A stretch of 64,000 nucleotides of DNA from Parafrankia irregularis (GTDB lineage: Bacteria; Actinomycetota; Actinomycetes; Frankiales; Frankiaceae). The translations under genes were made by a program, and so were the position numbers. The notes under the pieces were generated by a model that was not told where the DNA came from, did not search any database, and was given only the letters and a program-made list of their open reading frames with translations. Positions within the stretch are counted from its first letter, which is position 1, and every line of letters starts with the position of its first letter. This document shows positions 35,937-44,771 of the stretch, piece by piece. The stretch spans positions 434,001 to 498,000 of the forward strand of contig NZ_FAOZ01000003.1 of the NCBI RefSeq assembly GCF_001536285.1. The letters are read 5' to 3'.

Positions 35937-38423
35937 ATGGCATCTCCGTGGAAAGCCAGCTTCATCGCGCAGGCGGGCGCTTCGGCCGACGGCCGGCCGG
36001 CGCCGTACCTGCGAAGGGACTTCACCGTCGGCGGCGGGCTGCGGTCAGCGACCCTGCAGGTCACCGCCCTCGGCCTGATCGAGGCGCACCTGAACGGCAG
36101 CCGGGTCGGCGACGAGGTCCTCGCCCCGGGCTGGACGTCCTACGCGCACCGGCTCGTCGTCAGCAGGCATGAGGTCACCGACCTGCTGGTCGAGGGGGCG
36201 AACACGATCGGCGCGGTCCTCGGCGAAGGTTGGGCGGTGGGGCGGCTGACCTGGGAGGAGGGCCGGCGGGCGGTGTGGGCCGGCCGGCCCGCGGCCTTCC
36301 TGCAGCTCGAACTCGACTACGGCGACCGGGTCGAGGTGGTCGGCAGCGACGCCTCGTGGCGTGTGGGGACCGGCGCGGTCCTCGCCGACAGCCTCTACGA
36401 CGGCGAGACCTACGACGCCCGGCTGCACCCGGTGGGCTGGTGCGAGCCCGGATTCGGCGACGCCGCCTGGTCCGCCGCGGAGATCGTCGACCGCGGGCTC
36501 GACGCCCTCGTCACCGGCGAGGCTCCGCCGATCCGGCGGATCGAGGAGCTGGCGGTCGTGGAGGTCCTGACAACACCCACGGGCCGGACGGTCGCCGACT
36601 TCGGGCAGAACCTGACGGGCTGGGTCCGTCTCACTGTCCGCGGCGACGCCGGAACAACCGTCACCCTGCGCCACGCCGAGACGCTCATCGACGGCGAGCC
36701 CGACTTCCGCACCAACCGGAGCGCACTGGCGACGGACCGTTACACCCTGCGCGGTGACCCCGCCGGGGAGACCTGGGAGCCGCGGTTCACCTTCCACGGC
36801 TTCCGTTATGTGGACGTGGACGGCTGGCCAGGCGAGCTCACCGCCGACGCGCTGGTGGCCGTCGTCGTCCACAGCGACGTCCGCCGCACCGGCTGGTTCG
36901 AGACCTCGAACGAGCTCGTCAACCAGCTGCACCGCAACGTCGTCTGGTCCCTGCGCGGCAACATCGTCGGCGTTCCGAGCGACTGCCCGCAGCGCGACGA
37001 GCGCCTCGGCTGGACCGGTGACCTCAACGCCTTCGCCCCCACCGCCGCCTTCCTCTACGACATGCGCGGCCTGCTGGGCTCCTGGCTGACCGACCTCGCC
37101 GCCGAACAGGCCGAGAAGGGCCACGTGCCACTCGTCGTCCCGGACGCGCTCACCATGCCGATCACCACGCCGACGGCACTGTGGGCGGATGTCGCGGTGA
37201 GCCTGCCGTGGGCGCTCTACCAGGAGTACGGAGACCCGGCGGTTCTCGCCCGCCAGTACCCGTCCATGACGGCGTTCATGGACGGTGTCGAGGCGATGCT
37301 CGACGAACGGGGTCTGTGGAACAGCGGCTTCCAGTTCGGCGACTGGCTGGACCCCGACGCTCCGGCGAACAACCCCGCCGGGGGAAAGACCGACCCCTAC
37401 GTCGTCGCCACCGCCTACCTGTGCAGGACGACCCGTGAGCTGGCCCGCACCGCCCGGGTTCTGGGGCACGCCGAGGACGCCACCCGGTACGAGGCACTGC
37501 ACCGGCGGGTGCGCGCGGCGTTCCGCGACGAATGGGTCACTCCCGCCGGGCTCCTCGCCGCCGACACCGTCACCGCCTACGCGCTGGTCGTCTGCTTCGA
37601 CCTCCTCGAACCGGCGCAGCTGACGCGTGCCGGCAGGCGGCTCGCCGAGCTGGTCGCCAAGGCCGGGCACCGCATCAGCACCGGCTTCGCCGGCACGCCG
37701 CTCGTCGCGCACGCCCTGAGCCGCACCGGCCAGCTCGACATCGCCTACCGACTGCTCCTGCAGACCGAGTGCCCGTCCTTCCTCTACCCGGTGACCCGGG
37801 GCGCGACGACGATCTGGGAACGGTGGGACGCCATCAGGCCCGACGGCTCGCTGAACGACACCGGCATGACCTCGCTCAACCACTACGCCCTCGGCGCGAT
37901 CGCCGACTGGCTGCACCGCGTCGTCGGAGGACTCGAGCCGGCCGAGCCCGGCTACCGCCGCATCCGGATCGCCCCCCGGCCCGGCGGCGGGCTCACCCAC
38001 GCCACCGTCACCCACGACACCCCGCTCGGGCGCGTCCGCGTCCGCTGGCGGCACGACCCGGACGGCCGCCTGGCCGTCGACGCCACCATTCCCGCGGGCG
38101 CCGTCGCCGAGGTCGTCCTCCCCCACCATCCGGAAGGGCTGACCGAACAGGTCGCCGAAGGAGACCACCACTGGGAGTACGACGTCCCGCCCGCCGCGCA
38201 GGATCGCCCCGGCTACACCCTCGACACGCCGTTGAACGTCCTTTTCCGCGACACCACCACCTGGGCCGCGCTGCGCGCCGTCCTGCGCCGGCACCTGCCG
38301 CAGTTCGGCGACGCGGACACCGGTACCGAGCCCTCCCTGCCGAACCTTCGTACGCTGCTGCTCTACTTCCCCGGCCAGGCCGCAGCCATCGAGAACGATC
38401 TGGCCGCCATCCTCCAGGCGTGA
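35937..38423 (+). CDS. Alpha-L-rhamnosidase, glycoside hydrolase family 78
   Basis: This 828-residue protein follows the GH3 gene by 22 bases. N-terminal beta domains (GLIEAHLNGSRVGDEVLAPG, FGQNLTGWVRL) lead into the (alpha/alpha)6 catalytic domain. There the GH78 hallmark DCPQRDERLGWTGD (about residues 346-359) supplies acidic catalytic residues, and TIWERWDAI appears near 625. The C-terminal beta domain reads HATVTHDTPLGRVRV. A further tail of about 70 residues after the usual end (RPGYTLDTPLNVLF) is unusual. The family removes terminal L-rhamnose from flavonoid, saponin and pectin-derived glycosides. There is no signal peptide, so it is cytoplasmic. No rhamnose isomerase or kinase gene is visible in the window. 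Confidence 0.9.
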   Translation: MASPWKASFIAQAGASADGRPAPYLRRDFTVGGGLRSATLQVTALGLIEAHLNGSRVGDEVLAPGWTSYAHRLVVSRHEVTDLLVEGANTIGAVLGEGWAVGRLTWEEGRRAVWAGRPAAFLQLELDYGDRVEVVGSDASWRVGTGAVLADSLYDGETYDARLHPVGWCEPGFGDAAWSAAEIVDRGLDALVTGEAPPIRRIEELAVVEVLTTPTGRTVADFGQNLTGWVRLTVRGDAGTTVTLRHAETLIDGEPDFRTNRSALATDRYTLRGDPAGETWEPRFTFHGFRYVDVDGWPGELTADALVAVVVHSDVRRTGWFETSNELVNQLHRNVVWSLRGNIVGVPSDCPQRDERLGWTGDLNAFAPTAAFLYDMRGLLGSWLTDLAAEQAEKGHVPLVVPDALTMPITTPTALWADVAVSLPWALYQEYGDPAVLARQYPSMTAFMDGVEAMLDERGLWNSGFQFGDWLDPDAPANNPAGGKTDPYVVATAYLCRTTRELARTARVLGHAEDATRYEALHRRVRAAFRDEWVTPAGLLAADTVTAYALVVCFDLLEPAQLTRAGRRLAELVAKAGHRISTGFAGTPLVAHALSRTGQLDIAYRLLLQTECPSFLYPVTRGATTIWERWDAIRPDGSLNDTGMTSLNHYALGAIADWLHRVVGGLEPAEPGYRRIRIAPRPGGGLTHATVTHDTPLGRVRVRWRHDPDGRLAVDATIPAGAVAEVVLPHHPEGLTEQVAEGDHHWEYDVPPAAQDRPGYTLDTPLNVLFRDTTTWAALRAVLRRHLPQFGDADTGTEPSLPNLRTLLLYFPGQAAAIENDLAAILQA

Positions 38424-38522
38424 CGCGGGCCCGCGCGGCCTTGTCCGAGTGACCGGGCTGGCTACCGGGCCGGCGACCGGGCCTCGGACGTCGCGGTCGC
38501 CCCGCCTCTGCGCCCAGACCGT

Positions 38523-40061
38523 TCAGACAGCGCTGGCGGTCGCGTCTTCGGCGGCCAGGGCCGCCGCCGCGCGGTACTTCTCCCGGATCTCAGGACACGG
38601 CGGTGCGGTGTGGGTGGCGGCGTCCACCGCCGGCCAGTCGGGCTGACCGGCGAGCAGCACCGCGGCGGCCTGGCGGGCGGCGCCGTCCGCGACATACTCA
38701 CCGGGCGACGGGATGGCGACCGGGACACCGAGAACCGCCGGCGCCAGTGCGCGGACCGCCCGTGAGCGGGCGCCGCCGCCGACCATCGTCACCCGCCCGA
38801 CGTCGACGTTCTGCGCCCGCATGACGTCGACGCACTCGGCCATCAGGCACAGCAGGCCCTCGACCGACGCGCGGGCGAGGTTCTCCCGGGTCGTCGAGGC
38901 GAGGGAGAGGCCGTGCAGCGAGCCGGTGGCGGTGGGCAGGTTCGGGGTGCGTTCCCCTTCGAGGTAGGGCACGAACACCAGCCCGCCCGCACCCGGCTCG
39001 GCACGCAGGGCGAGGGTGTCGAGCGTGTCGTGGTCGACCTCGAGAAGCCGGCGGGTGACGTCGAGGACGCGGCTGGCGTTGAGAGTGCAGGCCAGCGGGA
39101 GATGGTGGCCGGTGGCGTCGGCGAAACCGGCCACCGCGCCGGAGGCGTCCCGGGTGCCGACCCGCGACACAGCCGCGACCACGCCCGAGGTGCCGAGTGA
39201 CAGCAGGCACGCGCCCGGCCGCAGTCCCAGGCCCAGGGCCGCACCGGCGTTGTCGCCGCAGCCGGGGCCCAGCAACAGATGCCCGAGCCCGGCGCCGGGG
39301 TCGCCGCGGCCCACTGCCTCGCCGGGCGCCGCGACCTCGGGAAGGCGAATCCGCGCGGTCTCGCCGGGGGTGCGCCGCAACGCGAGCGCGAGCAGGTCGC
39401 GACGGTAGCCGCCGGCGGGCGCAGGATGCCCACCGAAGGCGTCGGCTGCACGGCCGGAGGTGCCCGTGGCACCGTCTGGAACGTCCGCGGTACCGGCGGA
39501 GGCGTCGTAGTAGCCGGTGCCCGAGGCGTCGGAGCGGTCGGTGCGTAGCGTGTCGAGCGAACGGGCTCCGGCCAGCCGCCAGGTGAGCCAGTCATGCGGC
39601 AGGGCGATCGCGGCGATGCGTACCGCGGCGTCCGGCTCGTGATCGGCAAGCCAGCGCAGCTTGGCCACGGTGAACGACGCGACCGGGACCGAGCCCACCG
39701 CGCCGGCCCACGCGGCGGCGCCCGCCGCGGGGTCGCCGCCGCCGAGGTCGGTGACGAGGTCCCGGGCCGCCTGGGCCGAGCGGGTGTCGTTCCAGAGCAG
39801 TGCCGGCCGGATGACGTCGCCGTCGGAATCCAGGCAGATCATGCCGTGTTGCTGGCCGGCGACCGAGATCGCGGCGACGTCGCCCAGCCCGCCGGCGCGG
39901 TCGGCCGCGGTGCGCAGCGCGGTCCACCAGTGCTCGGGGTCGAGCTCGGTGCCGTCGGGATGCGGTGCGCTGCCGGCACGGACGAACCTGCCGGACCCGG
40001 CCTCACGGATGACGACCTTGCACGACTGGGTCGACGAATCGACGCCCGCAACCAGGGTCAT
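38523..40061 (-). CDS. xylB: Xylulokinase
   Basis: This 512-residue FGGY-family kinase opens with GVDSSTQSCK. AGQQHGMICLDSDG and PALLWNDTRS are characteristic of xylulokinases, and the ATP-site segments LSLGTSGVV and MVGGGARSRAVRALAP follow. It phosphorylates D-xylulose to xylulose 5-phosphate for the pentose phosphate pathway. It lies 27 bases after xylA on the same minus strand, the usual actinobacterial pair, and ends facing the rhamnosidase gene. A Gly/Ala/Thr-rich insertion (about residues 185-210) is longer than normal but lies in a variable region. Confidence 0.9.
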   Translation of the reverse strand: MTLVAGVDSSTQSCKVVIREAGSGRFVRAGSAPHPDGTELDPEHWWTALRTAADRAGGLGDVAAISVAGQQHGMICLDSDGDVIRPALLWNDTRSAQAARDLVTDLGGGDPAAGAAAWAGAVGSVPVASFTVAKLRWLADHEPDAAVRIAAIALPHDWLTWRLAGARSLDTLRTDRSDASGTGYYDASAGTADVPDGATGTSGRAADAFGGHPAPAGGYRRDLLALALRRTPGETARIRLPEVAAPGEAVGRGDPGAGLGHLLLGPGCGDNAGAALGLGLRPGACLLSLGTSGVVAAVSRVGTRDASGAVAGFADATGHHLPLACTLNASRVLDVTRRLLEVDHDTLDTLALRAEPGAGGLVFVPYLEGERTPNLPTATGSLHGLSLASTTRENLARASVEGLLCLMAECVDVMRAQNVDVGRVTMVGGGARSRAVRALAPAVLGVPVAIPSPGEYVADGAARQAAAVLLAGQPDWPAVDAATHTAPPCPEIREKYRAAAALAAEDATASAV

Positions 40062-40088
40062 CGTCTTCTCCCGCTGCGCTCGGCGCGG

Positions 40089-41267
40089 TCAGCCGAGCAG
40101 GTGCTCGACGGCGAGCTGCTGCAGTCGGACGAAACCGAAGTCTCGTTCGGCCGCCTTGTCGGGGTCAAAGCCGTCCTGGTCGGCCAGCAGGTCGGCCGCG
40201 GTCTCACCGGGCGCCAGGGTCGGCTCGGCGAGTTCGAGTACGCCGGCGTAGGCCATCGCCTCCCGCACCCGGGGGTCCGCGCGGAACCGCTCCGCCTTCT
40301 CGGCGAGCAGCAGATAGGTCGCCATGCACGCCCGCGCCGACTCCCAGACACCGGCCAGATGCTCCGTCCGCGACGGCTTGTAGTCGAAGTGGCGGGGCCC
40401 GGTGTAGCGCGGGCCGTCGGGGTAGCCGGGGAAGCCGTTCTCGATCAGGTCGACCGTGAAGAACGCCGACAGCAGGTCGCCGTGACCGAAGACCAGGTCC
40501 TGGTCGTACTTCAGGCCTCGCTGGCCGTTGAGGTCGAGGTGGAACAGCTTCCCGCTCCACAGCGCCTGACCGAGCGCGTGGGTGTAGTTGAGATTCGCCA
40601 TCTGCTCGTGGCCGGTCTCCGGGTTGAGCCCGACGATGTCACCGTGCTCAAGCTCCGCGATGAGCGCCAGCGCGTGCCCGACGGTCGGCAGGAAGATGTC
40701 ACCACGCGGCTCGTTCGGCTTCGGCTCCAGCGCGATCCGCAGGTCGTAGCCCTGCGACCTGATGTAGCCGGCGACGGTGTCGATGCCCTCCCGATAGCGT
40801 TCCATGGCCGCGTAGACGTCCTTCGACCCGTCGTACTCGCCGCCCTCGCGGCCGCCCCACATCACGAAGGTGCTCGCGCCCAACTGGGCGGCGATCTCCA
40901 CGGCGCGCAGCACCTTGCGCAGCGCGAACCGGCGCACCGACCGGTCGTTGGACGTCAGCCCGCCGTCCTTGAAGACCGGGTGGGTGAAGGTGTTGGTGGT
41001 GACCATCTCGATCACCAGCCCGGCGGCATCCGCCGCGTCCCGGAGCCGGCGGACCCGCTGATCGCGAGTCGCCTCGTCGGCGTCGAACGGGAACACGTCG
41101 TTGTCGTGGAAGGTGATCCCCCACGCCCCGAGCTCGGCCAGCCGGCCGGCGTACTCCCAGGGGTCCAGCACCGGACGGGTCGCGGCACCGAACGGGTCCG
41201 CCCCGGGCCAGCCCACCGTCCACAGCCCGAACGAGAACCTGTCCTGGCTCGTCGGTTGCCGCACCAT
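40089..41267 (-). CDS. xylA: Xylose isomerase
   Basis: The protein has 392 residues from the ATG at 41267, giving the typical class-I actinobacterial start [19 protein letters not shown]; a longer frame to 41306 exists. The catalytic His lies in [11 protein letters not shown], the metal-binding Glu/Lys region in [12 protein letters not shown], the second His region in NPETGHEQM and the metal Asp in LFHLDLNGQ. It converts D-xylose to D-xylulose (and glucose to fructose). It is the first gene of the xylAB pair and is divergent from the sugar-acid operon. The ACTAGC-N4-GCTAGT operator at 41336 lies between them and probably controls both directions. Confidence 0.93.
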   Translation of the reverse strand: MVRQPTSQDRFSFGLWTVGWPGADPFGAATRPVLDPWEYAGRLAELGAWGITFHDNDVFPFDADEATRDQRVRRLRDAADAAGLVIEMVTTNTFTHPVFKDGGLTSNDRSVRRFALRKVLRAVEIAAQLGASTFVMWGGREGGEYDGSKDVYAAMERYREGIDTVAGYIRSQGYDLRIALEPKPNEPRGDIFLPTVGHALALIAELEHGDIVGLNPETGHEQMANLNYTHALGQALWSGKLFHLDLNGQRGLKYDQDLVFGHGDLLSAFFTVDLIENGFPGYPDGPRYTGPRHFDYKPSRTEHLAGVWESARACMATYLLLAEKAERFRADPRVREAMAYAGVLELAEPTLAPGETAADLLADQDGFDPDKAAERDFGFVRLQQLAVEHLLG

Positions 41268-41296
41268 CCCGCATCCCACCCTTCCCGCCGAGGAAC

Positions 41297-41351
41297 TTGC
41301 ACGCACTAGTAGGCGCTGTTAACTTACAGCCCATCACTAGCGCCCGCTAGT
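41297..41351 (+). promoter_or_regulatory. Promoter and double operator between xylA and the sugar-acid operon (site B)
   Basis: TTGCAC (41297-41302) and TAACTT (41320-41325) are 17 bases apart and read rightward. ACTAGT (41305-41310) lies in the spacer and the palindrome ACTAGC-GCCC-GCTAGT at 41336-41351 just past the predicted start. It aligns nearly base for base with site A at 21531. The palindrome would also sit over leftward transcription of xylAB, for which I see a TAAGTT -10 candidate but no good -35. It is probably bound by the LacI protein at 20493. Confidence 0.75.
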
Positions 41352-41520
41352 GCTCCGGAAGACGCCGAACGAATCCCGACCACGCGAGAACGTTCGACCC
41401 GATCGCCGCGGACCGCACGACAAGATCCGCTACCGCTGTCCGTTCCGTGATCCCGTCGGCCCGGTGGCCCGGCGAGATCGCCGGCGCCAACCGACACTCC
41501 CACGCGGAGGACACCCTCAG

Positions 41521-42540
41521 ATGGAACTGACACGAGAATTCCTGCGGGCCGCCGGTCTGCCCGGCGAGGATCCGCGGGAGCTGCCGAGCAGCATCGGGCG
41601 CTTCCCTGACGGCGCGGCCTACCGGACCGAGATTCCGAGCGTCGAGGGGCCGGAGGCGCTGGCCGCGGTGCTGGCGGAGGCGGACCAGCGGGCCGTGCCG
41701 GTGCACCGCGTCTCCCAGGGCAGCGGCGGGCTGCTGCTCACCCAGGCCGAGCTGCGCACCATGGCCGAACTCGGCGCGGCAGCCGGGATCGAGGTCAGCC
41801 TGTTCGCCCGGCCGCTGGCCGGCTGGGACGTCGGCGCCGCCTCCCTCGCCCCCGGCGCCGCGGGCCTCGGGGCCCAGGCCCGCGGCGTCGAGCAGCTCGT
41901 CCACGTGCTGGAGGACATCCGCCGGATGACCGAGGCCGGAATCCGCGGGACCCTGGTGACAGACCTCGGTGTGCTGTCGATCGCCGCGCAGATGCGAGCC
42001 GCCGGGGAACTGCCCGCCGATCTACGTTTCAAGACCAGCGTGCAGATGGGGCTGGCGAACCCGGCCTCGATCCGGATCGCCGCCCGGCTGGGCGCCGACT
42101 CGTACAACGTCCCGACCGACCTGTCACTCGCGCAGATCGCGGCGGTGCGCGCCGCGGTGGACATCCCGATCGACCTGTACGTGGAAGCGCCCGACGACCT
42201 CGGCGGCTTCGTGCGGCATTTCGAGATCGCCGAGATCGTCCGCGTCGCCGCGCCGGTCTACCTGAAGTTCGGGCTGCGGGGCGCCCCCAACATCTACCCA
42301 GCAGGGACGCATCTGACCGCCACGGCGATCGCACTCGGCCGTGAACGGGTCCGCCGGGCCGAGATCGGCCTGGAACTCCTTCACCGCTACGCACCCGACC
42401 TGGCGTCCGCCGGTTCGGTGCTGCCCGCCGCCGACCTGGCCGTGCCGGCACCAACCACCGAGGCAACCACGGCACCGACCAGTCAGCCGGTGCCGACCAC
42501 CGAGCCGTCCTCGACCCACACCCCGGCGGTGGCACGATGA
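41521..42540 (+). CDS. TIM-barrel protein resembling peptidase U32, function unknown
   Basis: This 339-residue protein starts at the ATG at 41521, behind GGAGG. Repeating beta/alpha units (GTLVTDLGVLSIAAQM, LRFKTSVQMGLANP, GADSYNVPTDLSLAQIAAVR, IPIDLYVEAPDD, YLKFGLRGAPNIYPAG) suggest a TIM barrel of the U32/collagenase-like group, but I see no protease hallmark. About 35 Pro/Thr/Ser residues form the C-terminal tail. It is the first gene of the LacI-controlled sugar-acid operon and overlaps the dehydratase gene by four bases. The pathway lacks a recognisable keto-deoxy-sugar-acid dehydratase or aldolase, so a role there is conceivable but unproven. Confidence 0.6.
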   Translation: MELTREFLRAAGLPGEDPRELPSSIGRFPDGAAYRTEIPSVEGPEALAAVLAEADQRAVPVHRVSQGSGGLLLTQAELRTMAELGAAAGIEVSLFARPLAGWDVGAASLAPGAAGLGAQARGVEQLVHVLEDIRRMTEAGIRGTLVTDLGVLSIAAQMRAAGELPADLRFKTSVQMGLANPASIRIAARLGADSYNVPTDLSLAQIAAVRAAVDIPIDLYVEAPDDLGGFVRHFEIAEIVRVAAPVYLKFGLRGAPNIYPAGTHLTATAIALGRERVRRAEIGLELLHRYAPDLASAGSVLPAADLAVPAPTTEATTAPTSQPVPTTEPSSTHTPAVAR

Positions 42541-43721
42541 AAATCGCGCAGTTGGAGACGTTCGTCCTCGGCACCCCCTGGCGTGACCTGACCTACGTGC
42601 GGCTGCGCACCGACGACGGCCTGGTCGGCGTCGGTGAGACACGCATGCTCGGCCACACCCGCGCGCTGCTGGGCTATCTGGCCGAGGCCGGCGACAACCA
42701 CGTCCTCGGCTCCGACCCGTTCGACATCGAGTCTCTTGTCGGCCGGATGAAACGCGGCGACTACGGCCGCGCCGGCGAGATCGTCATGTCCGGCATCGCC
42801 TGTGTCGAGATGGCCTGCTGGGACATCGTCGGCAAGGCACTCGGGCAACCCGTCTGGCGGCTGCTCGGCGGTGCGGTCCGCGACCGGATCAAGGCCTACG
42901 CCAACGGCTGGTACACCGTCGAGCGCACCCCGGAGGAGTTCCACGCCGCCGCCCGCCGGGTCGTGGAACGCGGCTACCAGGCTCTCAAGTTCGACCCGTT
43001 CGGCCCCGGCTGGGCCGAACTCGAACCCGCCGAGCGACGCCGCTCGATCAGCCTCGTCGAAGCCGTCCGCGACGCCGTCGGCCCGGACGTCGAGATCCTC
43101 GTCGAGATGCACGGCCGGTTCTCACCCCACGAGGCCATCCGGATCTCCGCCGCGGTCGCGGAGTTCGAACCGTCGTGGGTCGAGGAGCCGGTACCACCGG
43201 AGAACCTTCGCGCGCTGGCCAAGGCCGCCGCCGGCATCGCGCTGCCCGTCGCCACCGGCGAACGCATCCACGACCGGATCGAATACCGCGAACTGTTCGA
43301 CCTCGGCGCCGCCGACATCATCCAGCCCGACATCGGCCACCTCGGCGGCATCGCCGAAACCCGCAAACTCGCCGCCACCGCCGAGACCCACTACATCCTC
43401 GTCGCCCCGCACAACGTCGGCGGCCCAGTCCTCACCGCCGCCAACCTCCACCTCGCCGCCACCACCCCCAACTTCAAGATCCAGGAACACTTCAACGACT
43501 TCGCCGACGAGGAGGTCAAACTGGCAGCCCCCGGATGCCCGCCCGTCGTCGACGGCTACTTCGCCCTGCCCACCGCACCCGGCCTCGGAGTGGAACTCGA
43601 CATCGACTTCATCCGCGACCGGCCCTCCCAGGGCGCCCACTTCGACCTCTATCAGGAAGGCTGGGAACTGCGCGGGACCCGGCCGGCAAGAGGTCCCGCC
43701 GCGGCCGGCCGAACACCGTGA
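42537..43721 (+). CDS. Enolase-superfamily sugar-acid dehydratase (mandelate racemase/galactonate dehydratase-like)
   Basis: This 394-residue protein has a capping domain (residues 1-110) followed by the barrel. Key sites are the KFDPFG lysine region near 150, the metal-site/acid residues in EILVEMHGRFS (about 188), Glu in PSWVEEPVPPEN (about 215), Glu in VATGERIH (about 240) and QPDIGHLGG (about 265). This pattern fits galactonate/xylonate/rhamnonate-type dehydratases. It should convert an aldonic acid to its 2-keto-3-deoxy form. Neighbours supply the matching dehydrogenase, lactonase and semialdehyde dehydrogenase. The sugar cannot be fixed from sequence. Confidence 0.85.
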   Translation: MKIAQLETFVLGTPWRDLTYVRLRTDDGLVGVGETRMLGHTRALLGYLAEAGDNHVLGSDPFDIESLVGRMKRGDYGRAGEIVMSGIACVEMACWDIVGKALGQPVWRLLGGAVRDRIKAYANGWYTVERTPEEFHAAARRVVERGYQALKFDPFGPGWAELEPAERRRSISLVEAVRDAVGPDVEILVEMHGRFSPHEAIRISAAVAEFEPSWVEEPVPPENLRALAKAAAGIALPVATGERIHDRIEYRELFDLGAADIIQPDIGHLGGIAETRKLAATAETHYILVAPHNVGGPVLTAANLHLAATTPNFKIQEHFNDFADEEVKLAAPGCPPVVDGYFALPTAPGLGVELDIDFIRDRPSQGAHFDLYQEGWELRGTRPARGPAAAGRTP

Positions 43722-44731
43722 CCACCGTCTGGATCGACAGCCCCGGTCATCTCGCCCTGCGCGCGTCCACGCCCGCCGCCCCAGGCCCGGGAGAGGCCCT
43801 GGTCCGGGTCGCCTGGGCCGGCATCTGCGGGTCCGACCGGGAGATCCTGCGCGGCACCCGCCCGGCCTCCTACGTCACCTACCCTGTCGTGCCAGGCCAC
43901 GAATGGTCCGGCACCGTGACAGCCGTCGGGCCCGGCGTGGACGGAGCGCTGGTCGGCCGCGCCGTCGTCGGTGAAGGATTCCGTGCCTGCCGGATGTGTG
44001 GGCCCTGCTGGCAAGGCGACACCAACCTCTGCGACGGCCCCTACGACGAGACCGGGTTCACCCGGGCCGGAGCCTGGGCCGACGAACTGGTCGTACCGGC
44101 AGCCCTGCTGCACCCCCTGCCGGACGGCACCGACCTGCGAGCAGCCGCCGTCCTGGAGCCGGCGGCCTGCTCCGCCGCCGCCTGCCTGCGCGCCGCACCC
44201 GTGCCCGGCACGCGCATCGCCGTCGTCGGCGCCGGCACGCTCGGCCTGCTCGCCCTGCAGCTCCTCGCCGCCGGCGGGCCGGACGAACTGATCGCGATCG
44301 ATCCGCGCTCCGGCCGGGACGAGCTGGCCACGGCCTGCGGCGCCACCGCGACGATCAGCCCACTGCAGGCAGGAGCTCAGCCCTGGCGAGGCCGCTTCGA
44401 CGCCGTGGTCGAAACCGCCGGCGCACCCGGCAGCGCACTACTCGCCACCACGCTCGCCCGCCGCGGCGCGACGGTCGTCCTCACCGGCCTGGCCGCCCGC
44501 GACGACAGCCCACTCCCCCCGATCGACCTGGTCACCAACCAGCTGACAGTCCACACCGTCTTCGGAGCACCGTCCCGTGCCTGGACTCACGCGGTCCGTG
44601 CGTTCACCAGCGGGATGCTGCGGCCCGACCTCGTCATCAGCCACGACCTCCCCCTGCGCGACGTCGACCGTGCCTTCGAACTCCTCGACGGCGGCGGGCC
44701 CGGGGTGACCAAGATCCTGCTCAGCCCGTAG
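43718..44731 (+). CDS. Zinc-dependent sugar/polyol dehydrogenase (MDR family)
   Basis: This 337-residue protein starts at the GTG overlapping the dehydratase stop (GTGA). The catalytic zinc ligands appear in AGICGSDREI (Cys about residue 37) and PGHEWSG (His-Glu about 62-63). The structural zinc cluster is CRMCGPCWQGDTNLC with four cysteines. The Rossmann motif is VVGAGTLGLLALQLL. Medium-chain dehydrogenases of this kind oxidise sugars, polyols or threonine. In this operon oxidation of an aldose to its lactone is the simplest reading, feeding the SMP-30 lactonase. Confidence 0.85.
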   Translation: MTTVWIDSPGHLALRASTPAAPGPGEALVRVAWAGICGSDREILRGTRPASYVTYPVVPGHEWSGTVTAVGPGVDGALVGRAVVGEGFRACRMCGPCWQGDTNLCDGPYDETGFTRAGAWADELVVPAALLHPLPDGTDLRAAAVLEPAACSAAACLRAAPVPGTRIAVVGAGTLGLLALQLLAAGGPDELIAIDPRSGRDELATACGATATISPLQAGAQPWRGRFDAVVETAGAPGSALLATTLARRGATVVLTGLAARDDSPLPPIDLVTNQLTVHTVFGAPSRAWTHAVRAFTSGMLRPDLVISHDLPLRDVDRAFELLDGGGPGVTKILLSP

Positions 44732-44771
44732 CCCAGCCCGTCGTTCCACCGCGACAGACCGAGAGCTCCTG

